A stretch of 64,000 bases of DNA from Ectopseudomonas toyotomiensis (GTDB taxonomy: Bacteria > Pseudomonadota > Gammaproteobacteria > Pseudomonadales > Pseudomonadaceae): assembly GCF_900115695.1 (NCBI RefSeq), contig NZ_FOXK01000008.1, forward strand, positions 1-64,000, written 5' to 3'. This document shows positions 40,927 to 48,146 of the stretch, in pieces. Every line of letters starts with the position of its first letter. The stretch's first letter is position 1. The translations under genes were made by a program, and so were the position numbers. The notes beneath the pieces are model-generated. The model was given only the letters and a program-made list of their open reading frames with translations, ran no database searches and was not told the DNA's origin.

Positions 40927-43343
40927 CCCCCACCCAGCAGCAGGCCACACCCGCTGAGTTCGACTACAGCCGAGTACCCGAGACAATGAAACGCTTGCCG
41001 CGCTGGATCGGCTTCACCGAAAAAAAGGTGCCGGTCGATCCCCGCACAGGGCTCAGGTTGAACCACACCGACACCACCCGACATCTGAACTTTGAAACGG
41101 CGCACGCCGGCTATCTGGCCGGCCACTGTTTCGCCTTGGGCTTCTGCATCGTCGAAGGTGACGGCATCTGCTGCGTTGACTTAGACAAAGTGTGCGGCAA
41201 TCCCGAGCGCGAGCAGCGTGCCGCCATGATCCTGCAAAAAATGCCCGGCTGGATTGAGCGCAGCATGAGCGGCACAGGGCTTCACATCTGGGGTTATGGC
41301 GCTGGCAGGTCATTCAAAACAGCAGACGGCCTGGAGTTCTATACGAACAAGCGCGCCATGCTTATTACCGGCAAGGTAATGCCACAATCCGCGGTCCCTG
41401 ATCTAGTTGATCTGCACGCCGGCTGCCAGTGGCTAGCGACAACCTTCAACCCCAAAGCAGCGCCAGCGACGCAGCAGCCAACGGCACCACAGTTCCCACA
41501 GTTAGGCCCGCCGCCACCCCATTTGTACCTTGTCGGGGCAAGAGAGCTAAACACTGAGGCTGCAGGCAGGCTAAACGCCGGTCAAGACGACGATCCCGAG
41601 CGCATCCGTAGCGCCCTTGCCGTACTGCGCGCCGATGATTACGACACATGGTGGCAGACGGGGCTGGCGCTGTACCGATCCACGCTAGAGCCTCAACAGG
41701 CATACAGCACCTGGCTGGAATGGTCGGCAACCTGCGCCGATAAATTCAGTGAGCAGGCTTGCCAGGATAAGTGGGCCAGCTTCGCGACCTCGGGCCAACC
41801 AGCGTCAGCAATCACACTGGGCACCATTTTTCACCGCGCCCGGCAAGCAGGCTGGACGGATACCGACAATCCAGTGAAGCCATGGCGCACACCGGATACC
41901 CTGCTGACCGAGCCACAGCCTGCGCCCTATCCAACAGCGAGCTTGCCAACGGTAATGCGCGAGGCCGTAAAGGCCATTGCCCAGCATGTTGCCGCGCCAG
42001 AAGCCCTAGCAGCGCAGTGCGTGATAGCAGCGGCAGCGTACCTGGCCCAAACGCGGATCAACGCGCCGCACATTCATTACCCCGATGGCATGCCCTGTTC
42101 GCTTTATCAGATGGCGCTGGCCGACTCCGGCGACCGCAAGAGCGCTTGCTACCGCTTGGCTTTCAAACCATTGATGGAAGCAGAGCGAGAGGAGCGCGAC
42201 CGGCACGCCGCCATCACGGCAGAACACAGCCTCCGGGCAAGCCTACTGAAAGGCAAAGCCTTGCAGGATTTCGAGAACAACAACCGGCTGCCAGCTAATC
42301 CCCGCACCATGTACACCGATTCGACCTTTGAAAAGATCGCCAAGGACTTTGTGGCAGGTATGCCGGCCGCATCCTGGGTCACAGACGAAGGTGGCAGGGT
42401 GCTCGGTGGCCACAGCATGCAGGCAGAAACTCGGGCAGCAACCCTGGGCGGACTGGTCAAGCTGTACGACGATGGCACGGTGGAGCGCGACCGGGCCGGC
42501 GAGAGTAGCGGCATTGCCTATGACCGCCGATTCACTATGCACCTGATGGCCCAGGCCGTGACCGTCAGGGAGGCGCTGAATGACTCGCTGCTGCAGGGAC
42601 AAGGCTTCCTGCCGCGCTTCCTTCTGACCTCGGCACCTTCGCTCGCCGGCACCCGATTCATCACCGCCGAAACACTGCAAAACTCGGCCTACAGAAATCC
42701 CGCCATTCAGCGTTACTGGCAGCGCATGAAAGAAATTGCAGCAACTACCCGACACGTTGCCGAGATGGGCGCAGTTCGGCCGCCCGTGGTTGCACTGGCA
42801 GCGGAAGCCCTGAAAGTCTGGCTGGACTTTTACAACAGGGTTGAGGCAGAGCAGAGCCGGGGCGGCGATTACGCTGGCGCTATCAAACCCTTTGCGAGCC
42901 GGGCCGGCGAAAACGCCCGCAGGGTCGCTGCAGTCTTTGCCTTGTTTAATGGCGAGCAGGAGATAACCGGCCCGACCATGACCGCCGCCTGCGAAGTAGT
43001 CGAACACTCGCTTGGCGAGTGGGCACGCTGGCTGGGCGGCAGTGGCACGGAAACCCGAGACAACAGGGACGCACTCGACTTGCTGGCTTGGCTCAAATCC
43101 AAAGGGATTTCGTCACTGCATCGGGACAAGTTGGGCACCAGCGGCCCGGTGCGCGGCAGAGCCAAACAGCGAGATAAGCTGCTCGGCATCCTTCTGGAAT
43201 CAGGCTGGATGCGCAGTGCAGACAGTCGGAATTTTGAAGTTAATCCCCAGCCCCTTGCAGATTGTGCAGAAAGTGCTGAAAGGCCCATTACACCGGGGGT
43301 AAGCAATGCAGACTGCGAGCAGATCACTGCAGAGGAAGGCTAG
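40923..43343 (+). CDS. PriCT-2/DUF3987 primase-like replication protein
   Basis: An 806-residue protein. The N-terminal part (about 20-180: LPRWIGFTEKKVPVDPRTGL, DGICCVDLDKVCGNPER, SMSGTGLHIWGYG) resembles archaeo-eukaryotic primase-polymerase domains of mobile elements. A PriCT-2 domain follows (about 228-305: RSALAVLRADDYDTWWQTGL, ASFATSGQPASAITLGTIFH). Residues about 340-780 are a DUF3987/YfjI region, with ADSGDRKSACYR where a P-loop would be. It probably starts replication of the excised element. Start ATG at 40923 overlaps the upstream stop. Confidence 0.85.
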   Translation: MTPTQQQATPAEFDYSRVPETMKRLPRWIGFTEKKVPVDPRTGLRLNHTDTTRHLNFETAHAGYLAGHCFALGFCIVEGDGICCVDLDKVCGNPEREQRAAMILQKMPGWIERSMSGTGLHIWGYGAGRSFKTADGLEFYTNKRAMLITGKVMPQSAVPDLVDLHAGCQWLATTFNPKAAPATQQPTAPQFPQLGPPPPHLYLVGARELNTEAAGRLNAGQDDDPERIRSALAVLRADDYDTWWQTGLALYRSTLEPQQAYSTWLEWSATCADKFSEQACQDKWASFATSGQPASAITLGTIFHRARQAGWTDTDNPVKPWRTPDTLLTEPQPAPYPTASLPTVMREAVKAIAQHVAAPEALAAQCVIAAAAYLAQTRINAPHIHYPDGMPCSLYQMALADSGDRKSACYRLAFKPLMEAEREERDRHAAITAEHSLRASLLKGKALQDFENNNRLPANPRTMYTDSTFEKIAKDFVAGMPAASWVTDEGGRVLGGHSMQAETRAATLGGLVKLYDDGTVERDRAGESSGIAYDRRFTMHLMAQAVTVREALNDSLLQGQGFLPRFLLTSAPSLAGTRFITAETLQNSAYRNPAIQRYWQRMKEIAATTRHVAEMGAVRPPVVALAAEALKVWLDFYNRVEAEQSRGGDYAGAIKPFASRAGENARRVAAVFALFNGEQEITGPTMTAACEVVEHSLGEWARWLGGSGTETRDNRDALDLLAWLKSKGISSLHRDKLGTSGPVRGRAKQRDKLLGILLESGWMRSADSRNFEVNPQPLADCAESAERPITPGVSNADCEQITAEEG

Positions 43344-43462
43344 CGTATGCAGACCAGCGCCAGGGCCGGACAAAAATCTGCACTCATCTGCAATCAGTCT
43401 GCAGTGCAAGGCCCTGCAGTTCCGGGGCTTTCAGCGGAATCTGCACAATCTGCAGCGACCGG
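43250..43462. repeat. cluster of TCTGCA/TGCAGA hexamers
   Basis: About ten CTGCA/TGCAG motifs, many as TCTGCA or TGCAGA, lie within some 210 bases at the end of the primase gene and in the following small frame. Spacing is irregular. An origin with iteron-like binding sites near a primase gene is possible; in the small frame the motif also encodes repeated Ser-Ala. Confidence 0.45.
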
Positions 43463-43487
43463 CACGCATTCAGCGCTCGGGCCGTGA
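43347..43487 (+). CDS. possible 46-residue Ser-Ala-rich small protein
   Basis: ATG at 43347, with GAGGAAGG about nine bases upstream, opens a 46-codon frame (MQTSARAGQKSALICNQSAV, then AESAQSAATGTHSALGP) ending TGA at 43487. The recurrent Ser-Ala pairs come from TCTGCA repeats, so the frame may be a by-product of the repeat cluster. Confidence 0.35.
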   Translation: MQTSARAGQKSALICNQSAVQGPAVPGLSAESAQSAATGTHSALGP

Positions 43488-43555
43488 GTGACCAAAAACC
43501 CAAGCCCAGCCTGTAACCACCACCAGCAAATAATAATTTTTGAAGGAGCAAAGCC

Positions 43556-43873
43556 GTGTCCGCATACACCTCAAGACTGCTAAAGCAGGTAGCCGATCAA
43601 CGCATGCAACAACAAGCAGCGCCCAGCCCGGCAGAAACGCTCAGGCAAAAACACGATGCTTGGTTTGCCAGCCTGCCCCCGGCATCCAAGCATCGGCACT
43701 GGTCAATTGACGAGATAGCCAGCGCCCTGATGATTGCACCACGCGAGCTAAGCCAGACCCTGCTTGATGCGGGCTGGCTGCGCAAAAGGGTATGGTTTGA
43801 ACGGAAGAAGGGGCAGGGGCGATACCTGAGAATTTGGACTCCCCCTCAGGAAAACCCTAAAAAACAAACATAA
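43556..43873 (+). CDS. small helix-turn-helix-like protein of the element
   Basis: A 105-residue protein starting at GTG with AAGGAG upstream. The C-terminal part (HWSIDEIASALMIAPRELSQ followed by TLLDAGWLRKRVWF) reads like a winged helix, similar to the end of the DUF3987 protein (LLGILLESGWMR). A DNA-binding role is likely; no family is assigned. Confidence 0.6.
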   Translation: MSAYTSRLLKQVADQRMQQQAAPSPAETLRQKHDAWFASLPPASKHRHWSIDEIASALMIAPRELSQTLLDAGWLRKRVWFERKKGQGRYLRIWTPPQENPKKQT

Positions 43874-43924
43874 AATAACAACTAAAAACCAAGTGAAAAC
43901 AAAGATTTACGCCAACCAAATTAT

Positions 43925-44623
43925 CTAATCACACCAGAGACTACACTGAGACCCCGTCCTCACATTTACAACATCAGCACTTGAGCACGCACCTAAAGGG
44001 CTACCCGATATAAAAACAACAGAATCACCCTCATTCAAATCAGAGCAATAACTCTGCGCCTCAAATTTAGAGCCATTTATAACAAAAACATCACCCCCAT
44101 CAACATCATATACTCCCTCGACCAAATATTCTGGCCCGGCACCTCCGCCTTTAGCAGGATTTGATAAAACCTTAACAACAGCGCTACAGTTATTTCTCAA
44201 CCAAGGGGTTGAATTAGATAAAGCCAAGTATCTCTGCTGCATCGCAGCCCCTTCTTGCTGCAAGCAACTTGTATCAGCACCGCAATTCCTAGTAGTCAAT
44301 GGATTTCTTTCCAGCAAAGACAGACACACATCTTTTGCATTCAAAAAACCCTGATAGCTACTAAAGCCCAATGCTCGTGCACTACTATCCAAATCCATAC
44401 CTGCGGGCACCTGCCCAATCTGCCCGACCTGAGAAATCGGCACCTGCGGAGAGGTGCCCATACCTAAGAACTCAGATTTTCCGCCCGGCTTAACGCAAGG
44501 GACATGGGAGAAAACGGCCGAACCGTCAGCATTTACACATTTAAATACAGGCTGAGCACTAGCAGAAAAAGCCACAGTCGAAAGCAAAAAAAACAAACCT
44601 ATAGATAAATCCTTAAAGATCAT
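43925..44623 (-). CDS. exported DUF4124-like cargo protein, AT-rich
   Basis: A 232-residue protein with a signal peptide (MIFKDLSIGLFFLLSTVAFS, cleavage near ASA-QP). The mature N-terminus, VFKCVNADGSAVFSHVPC, resembles DUF4124 domains; the rest is cysteine-rich and unrecognised. GGAG precedes the ATG at 44623. The gene is visibly richer in A and T than the rest of the window and uses many AAA, ATA and TTA codons, so it is probably foreign. It is the only cargo-like gene of the element. Confidence 0.7.
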   Translation of the reverse strand: MIFKDLSIGLFFLLSTVAFSASAQPVFKCVNADGSAVFSHVPCVKPGGKSEFLGMGTSPQVPISQVGQIGQVPAGMDLDSSARALGFSSYQGFLNAKDVCLSLLERNPLTTRNCGADTSCLQQEGAAMQQRYLALSNSTPWLRNNCSAVVKVLSNPAKGGGAGPEYLVEGVYDVDGGDVFVINGSKFEAQSYCSDLNEGDSVVFISGSPLGACSSADVVNVRTGSQCSLWCD

Positions 44624-44723
44624 GTAGTTCTCCAATAAACTAGCGGTTTCGCCTCAACGTAAAACATGCTGCCCTATACTGTGATGAGGATCGACCTGAT
44701 CGCCCCTGCCTCCAGCAGTAGCT

Positions 44724-44915
44724 TTAGCTCGCATCCCTGCCCTCTTGGGGGAAAAGCTCAGCCTGGTCGGGAATGGAAAGCCCCACGCGCTCGCAGTGCT
44801 GGCGAATCAGCACCTCGACCAGATTCGCGACGCTACGATGCTCCAAGCTGGCTGCGATGCGCACGGCCTCTTTCAAAACCGGATCAATGCGTAGATTCAG
44901 TGTTGCCGTTTTCAT
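44724..44915 (-). CDS. ribbon-helix-helix protein
   Basis: A 63-residue protein: TATLNLRIDPVLKEAVRIAA, then LEHRSVANLVEVLIRQHCE, a clear ribbon-helix-helix DNA-binding fold, with an acidic tail. GAGG lies six bases before the ATG. No toxin gene is adjacent, so it is more likely a regulator of the element than an antitoxin. Confidence 0.75.
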   Translation of the reverse strand: MKTATLNLRIDPVLKEAVRIAASLEHRSVANLVEVLIRQHCERVGLSIPDQAELFPQEGRDAS

Positions 44916-45231
44916 TCAGCGCCTCGTAACACAGTGTGAATGCAATGTAACGCATCTCGCATGACAAGCAAGCGCTTTCCTGAGCGCTATCGGGTACTGA
45001 TTGATACACCCGAAAATTTTCTTGGCTCACTCTGCGTGCAAGGGATAAGCCATACCCCCCACAAGCGCACTGCCCCCAGCCACCCTCGCAGGCCCGGGGA
45101 ATGATTCTTAGAGGCTGAATACACGCGGAATGGTCGCGGCTGGATTGCGAAAGGCAGGGCTGCTTAGCACTGGGATGGCGAGTGATTCGCCAAGAGAAAG
45201 GCTGCTGCTGGGCGGCTGGATTTTTCTACCG
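44916..45231. other. gene-free stretch near the right end of the element
   Basis: About 315 bases between the ribbon-helix-helix gene and the arm-type sites. I see no credible reading frame, hairpin or repeat here beyond A/T-rich patches that could hold the promoter of that gene. Confidence 0.4.
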
Positions 45232-45251
45232 CGCTAGCCCAGTGATAGCCC
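45232..45251. promoter_or_regulatory. candidate integrase arm-type sites, right end
   Basis: CGCTAGCCC (45232-45240) and TGATAGCCC (45243-45251) repeat the motifs found beside the integrase gene at the other end, about 50 bases inside the right attachment site. Confidence 0.5.
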
Positions 45252-45263
45252 ACACCAAAAACA

Positions 45264-45293
45264 AAAAAGGCCCACATCGCTGCAGGCCTTGAT
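45264..45293 (-). terminator. element-borne terminator for tRNA-Thr
   Basis: On the minus strand AAGGCC and GGCCTT flank a 12-base loop and are followed by TTTTGTTTTTGG. It lies nine bases past the tRNA 3' end, inside the element, so it replaces the tRNA terminator displaced to 37771-37796. Confidence 0.7.
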
Positions 45294-45298
45294 TTTTC

Positions 45299-45374
45299 TG
45301 GTGCCGGAGATAGGAATCGAACCTACGACCTTCGCGTTACGAGTGCGCTGCTCTACCGACTGAGCTACACCGGC
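45299..45374 (-). tRNA. tRNA-Thr (anticodon CGU)
   Basis: A 76-nt cloverleaf on the minus strand: GCCGGTGTAGCTCAG at the 5' end, anticodon loop CTCGTAA (CGU at 45341-45339), T-arm GGTTCGAATCC and CCGGCACCA with encoded CCA. Its 3' 46 bases are duplicated at 37805-37850 by integration of the element; the tRNA itself stays intact. Confidence 0.96.
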
Positions 45375-45428
45375 GGGAAACGTCGGCATTATGCGAGTTG
45401 CCACGCTCGCGCTCAAGTCGCTGCGACG

Positions 45429-46271
45429 TCAGCTGTCGAGCAGTTCGATGCGATCATCGTGGATGCGGATCAGGCCTTGCTTGTAGAGACCGCCGATGGC
45501 CTTCTTGAAGTTGCCCTTGCTGACCCGGAAATGCTCGGAGATCAGTTCCGGCGGGCTCTTGTCACCCAGTGCCAGCACACCGCCCTGCGCACGCAGTCGT
45601 TCGATGATCTGCTCGGCCAGGCCACTGGCGGCCTCGTGACCGATGGGCTGCAGGCTCAGGCTGATCTTGCCATCGGCACGCAGCTCCTTGATGTAGCCCT
45701 TCTCGCGCATGCCGCTGCGGATGAACTTGAACAGCTCGTTCTTGTGGATCAGGCCCCAGTGCTTGCCGTCGATGATGGCCTTGAAACCGAGATCGGTACG
45801 TTCGACCACCAGCAGGTCGACTTCCTGGCCGACCTGGTAGTTGGCCGGCACCTTGTCCAGGTGGCGATCCAGGCGCGCGGTGGCGGTGAGGCGACGGGTG
45901 CGTTTGTCCAGGTAGAGGTAGATCACGCAGTAGTCGCCGATCTGCAGCGGGCGCTTCTCTTCGGAATGCGGCAGCAGCAGATCCTTGGGCAGGCCCCAGT
46001 CGAAGAACAGGCCGACGCGGTTGATGTCCACCACCTTGAGGCTGGCGAACTCACCGAGCTGGATCTTCGGTTTCAGCGTGGTGGCGATCAGCTTGTCTTC
46101 GCTGTCGAGGTAGAGAAACACGTTGAGCCAGTCATCGACTTCGCTCGGCGTGTCCTTGGGGATGTAGCGCTTGGGCAGGAGGATTTCGCCATCCGCACCA
46201 CCGTCCAGGTACAGACCGAAGTCGGTGTGCTTGACCACCTGCAAAGAATTCATCCGCCCAATCAAGGCCAT
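45429..46271 (-). CDS. CvfB/YitL-like S1-domain RNA-binding protein
   Basis: A 280-residue protein with tandem S1-like domains (LQVVKHTDFGLYLDGGADGE, LKVVDINRVGLFFDWGLPKD, VDLLVVERTDLGFKAIIDGK) and a C-terminal winged helix (ISEHFRVSKGNFKKAIGGLY). It matches CvfB, an RNA-binding regulator of virulence and processing genes in firmicutes with homologues in Pseudomonas. The ATG at 46271 starts MALIGRMNSL. Confidence 0.88.
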   Translation of the reverse strand: MALIGRMNSLQVVKHTDFGLYLDGGADGEILLPKRYIPKDTPSEVDDWLNVFLYLDSEDKLIATTLKPKIQLGEFASLKVVDINRVGLFFDWGLPKDLLLPHSEEKRPLQIGDYCVIYLYLDKRTRRLTATARLDRHLDKVPANYQVGQEVDLLVVERTDLGFKAIIDGKHWGLIHKNELFKFIRSGMREKGYIKELRADGKISLSLQPIGHEAASGLAEQIIERLRAQGGVLALGDKSPPELISEHFRVSKGNFKKAIGGLYKQGLIRIHDDRIELLDS

Positions 46272-46511
46272 CGCGTTTCACCTCACCAAAACAGCCGGCC
46301 ATTCTACCCGAGTTAATCCGCGACCGGGCCGGCGTCGTAGCGAATCGACGGCCGGTCGAATGGTGCTGTAAGTGACTGGGAAACAAGCCATAAGTTGCCG
46401 CGAAAAGCTGGCCAGGCGCAGCCTTATGGTATTCACCGGGGCGATTAACCAAGCAGAAAGGGGCTGCTTGAGGCATAATGGCCGGCCGCCCTTCTGAAAG
46501 AGATCAAGGTC

Positions 46512-46703
46512 ATGGCCACCCTGCGCGTGAAATCCTCCTCCAGCAAAGTCAGCAAACCCGCCCCAGCCGTGGAAACCCGCGAGTCCATCGAGGCGCAGAT
46601 TGCTGCCTTCCTGCAGGGCGGCGGCGAGATCCAGCAGATAGCCAAGGGCGTCAGCGGCCAGACTTACGGCGGCACTCGCCAGATCACCATCAGCAAGAAG
46701 TGA
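46512..46703 (+). CDS. conserved small protein, 63 residues
   Basis: A 63-residue protein (ATLRVKSSSSKVSKPAPAVE, then SIEAQIAAFLQGGGEIQQIA and a basic end, RQITISKK). No recognised domain. AAGGT lies three bases and AAAGAGATC further upstream of the ATG, so initiation is plausible. The middle helix with a GGGxIQxI pattern recurs in small Pseudomonas proteins that I cannot assign further. Confidence 0.6.
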   Translation: MATLRVKSSSSKVSKPAPAVETRESIEAQIAAFLQGGGEIQQIAKGVSGQTYGGTRQITISKK

Positions 46704-46745
46704 TCGCCTCGGGTGTGCATCGCACACCCAGCCCCTCCCCGCTCA

Positions 46746-46916
46746 GGGCACCTCTTAAAACTACCTGCGTTGTCATCGCTGCGTTAAAAACAGGCTCGTG
46801 CGCGAGTCCGATCAAAATGCTCATTTACAACTCGTAAACTGCGCTTTTTCGCCTGTTTTTGCGGGGCCGCCATCGGTATTGCGCTGACTGCCTCGCCTAC
46901 GTTTTTAGAGGCACCC
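46746..46916. mobile_element. MITE-like element 2 (171 bp)
   Basis: GGGCACCTCTTAAAAC (46746-46761) and GTTTTTAGAGGCACCC (46901-46916) are terminal inverted repeats matching at 13 of 16 positions. There is no coding capacity. Its inner sequence at 46817-46840 matches MITE-like element 1 (29235-29258, inverted) at 23 of 24 bases. The right end lies one base from the stop codon of the sugar dehydrogenase gene. Confidence 0.65.
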
Positions 46917-46917
46917 T

Positions 46918-48063
46918 TTACTCGCTCGTCAGCCCCAGGCGCAGCAACTGCCCTTTCGGCGCATCCGTCAGCACGTAGATATAGCCGTCCGGCCCCTGCC
47001 GTACGTCGCGTACCCGTGCGTTGAGCGATTGCAGCAGACGTTCCTCATGCACGATCTTGTCGCCATCGAGCTGCAGGCGAATCAGCGCCTGGCCGGAAAG
47101 TGCGCCGATGAACAGGTTGTGCTGCCAGGCCGGGAAACGCTCGGCATCGTAGAAGGCCATGCCGCTGATGGCCGGTGATTTTTCCCAGACGTGATGCGGC
47201 GGCTCGGTACCAGCCACGGTTTTGCCCTTGGCCTCGGGAATCGCCAGCATCGAATAGTTGATGCCATGGGTCGCCAGTGGCCAGCCGTAGTTCTTGCCCG
47301 CTTCGGGCACATTGATTTCGTCACCACCACGCGGGCCATGCTCGTGCGTCCACAGGCGACCGCTCCAGGGATTGAGCGCTGCGCCCTGCTGGTTGCGGTG
47401 GCCGTAGGACCAGATTTCCTCACGCGCGCCACCGCGGCTGACGAAGGGGTTGTCCTCGGGTATGCGCCCGTCCGGGAAGATGCGCACCAGCTTGCCCTGC
47501 AGCTTGTCGAGGTCCTGCGCGGTGGGGCGATTGTTGTTGTCGCCCAGGGCGATGAACAGATGGCCATCGCGGTCGAACACCAGCCGCGAGCCAAAGTGCG
47601 TGCCGCTGGACAGCTTCGGTTGCTGGCGGAAGATCACCTCGAAGCCTTCCAGCGCCGTGGCATCGGCCGACAGCTTGCCACGCCCGACAGCCGTACCCGC
47701 CGCGCCGTCGCCTTGCTCGGCGTAGGACAGATAGACCAGGCGGTCCTCGGCGAAGTCAGGCGACAGCACCACGTCGAGCAAGCCGCCCTGGCCGACGGCG
47801 AAGACCTTGGGCACACCGCGCAGCGGCTGCGAAACCTCGCCCTCGGCACTTACCCGGCGCAAGGCTCCTGGCCGCTCGCTGACCAGGAAACCCTGGCCAC
47901 CCGGCAGGAAGGCGACGGCCCAGGGATTGGCCAGACCTTCGGCGACGGTGTGAACGTTCAGCGGCCCCAGTTCGGAGCTCAGTTGGCGGTCTTCGGCGAG
48001 GCTGTACTGATAGCCGAACAGGGCGAGCAGACCGAGGGCTGCGAGGGGTTTCAGGCGCGGCAT
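46918..48063 (-). CDS. PQQ-dependent soluble aldose sugar dehydrogenase (YliI-like)
   Basis: A 381-residue exported protein with a signal peptide (LKPLAALGLLALFGYQYSLA). The glucose/sorbosone dehydrogenase propeller follows: GLANPWAVAFLPGGQGFLVS, GQGGLLDVVLSPDF, GSRLVFDRDGHLFIALGDNN, WTHEHGPRGGDEINVPEAGK and NYGWPLATHG. These match YliI/Asd enzymes that oxidise aldoses in the periplasm with PQQ. GGAG precedes the ATG at 48063; an upstream in-frame ATG lacks this. Confidence 0.88.
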   Translation of the reverse strand: MPRLKPLAALGLLALFGYQYSLAEDRQLSSELGPLNVHTVAEGLANPWAVAFLPGGQGFLVSERPGALRRVSAEGEVSQPLRGVPKVFAVGQGGLLDVVLSPDFAEDRLVYLSYAEQGDGAAGTAVGRGKLSADATALEGFEVIFRQQPKLSSGTHFGSRLVFDRDGHLFIALGDNNNRPTAQDLDKLQGKLVRIFPDGRIPEDNPFVSRGGAREEIWSYGHRNQQGAALNPWSGRLWTHEHGPRGGDEINVPEAGKNYGWPLATHGINYSMLAIPEAKGKTVAGTEPPHHVWEKSPAISGMAFYDAERFPAWQHNLFIGALSGQALIRLQLDGDKIVHEERLLQSLNARVRDVRQGPDGYIYVLTDAPKGQLLRLGLTSE

Positions 48064-48146
48064 CGTGGCGTCTCCATGCGTCAGACAGGCGGCCATAGTG
48101 CAACAGCCCCTCAGCCGTGACAGCCCCGCAAAAGTTTCCTCAGGTT

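Larger units (their letters stand above)
37805..45344. mobile_element. 7.5-kb integrative element in tRNA-Thr(CGU)
   Basis: The element is bounded by the perfect 46-bp direct repeats at 37805-37850 and 45299-45344. It carries, in order, a tyrosine integrase, an unknown gene, an AlpA-like regulator, an unknown gene, a PriCT-2/DUF3987 primase-like gene, two small genes, an exported cargo protein on the opposite strand and a ribbon-helix-helix gene. There are no phage structural, relaxase or conjugation genes, so it must move by integrase plus a helper, like a phage satellite or small genomic island. Confidence 0.88.

Noticed and set aside
44724..44915. A toxin-antitoxin pair with the ribbon-helix-helix protein as antitoxin
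   Set aside because: No toxin-like frame adjoins it on the same strand on either side.
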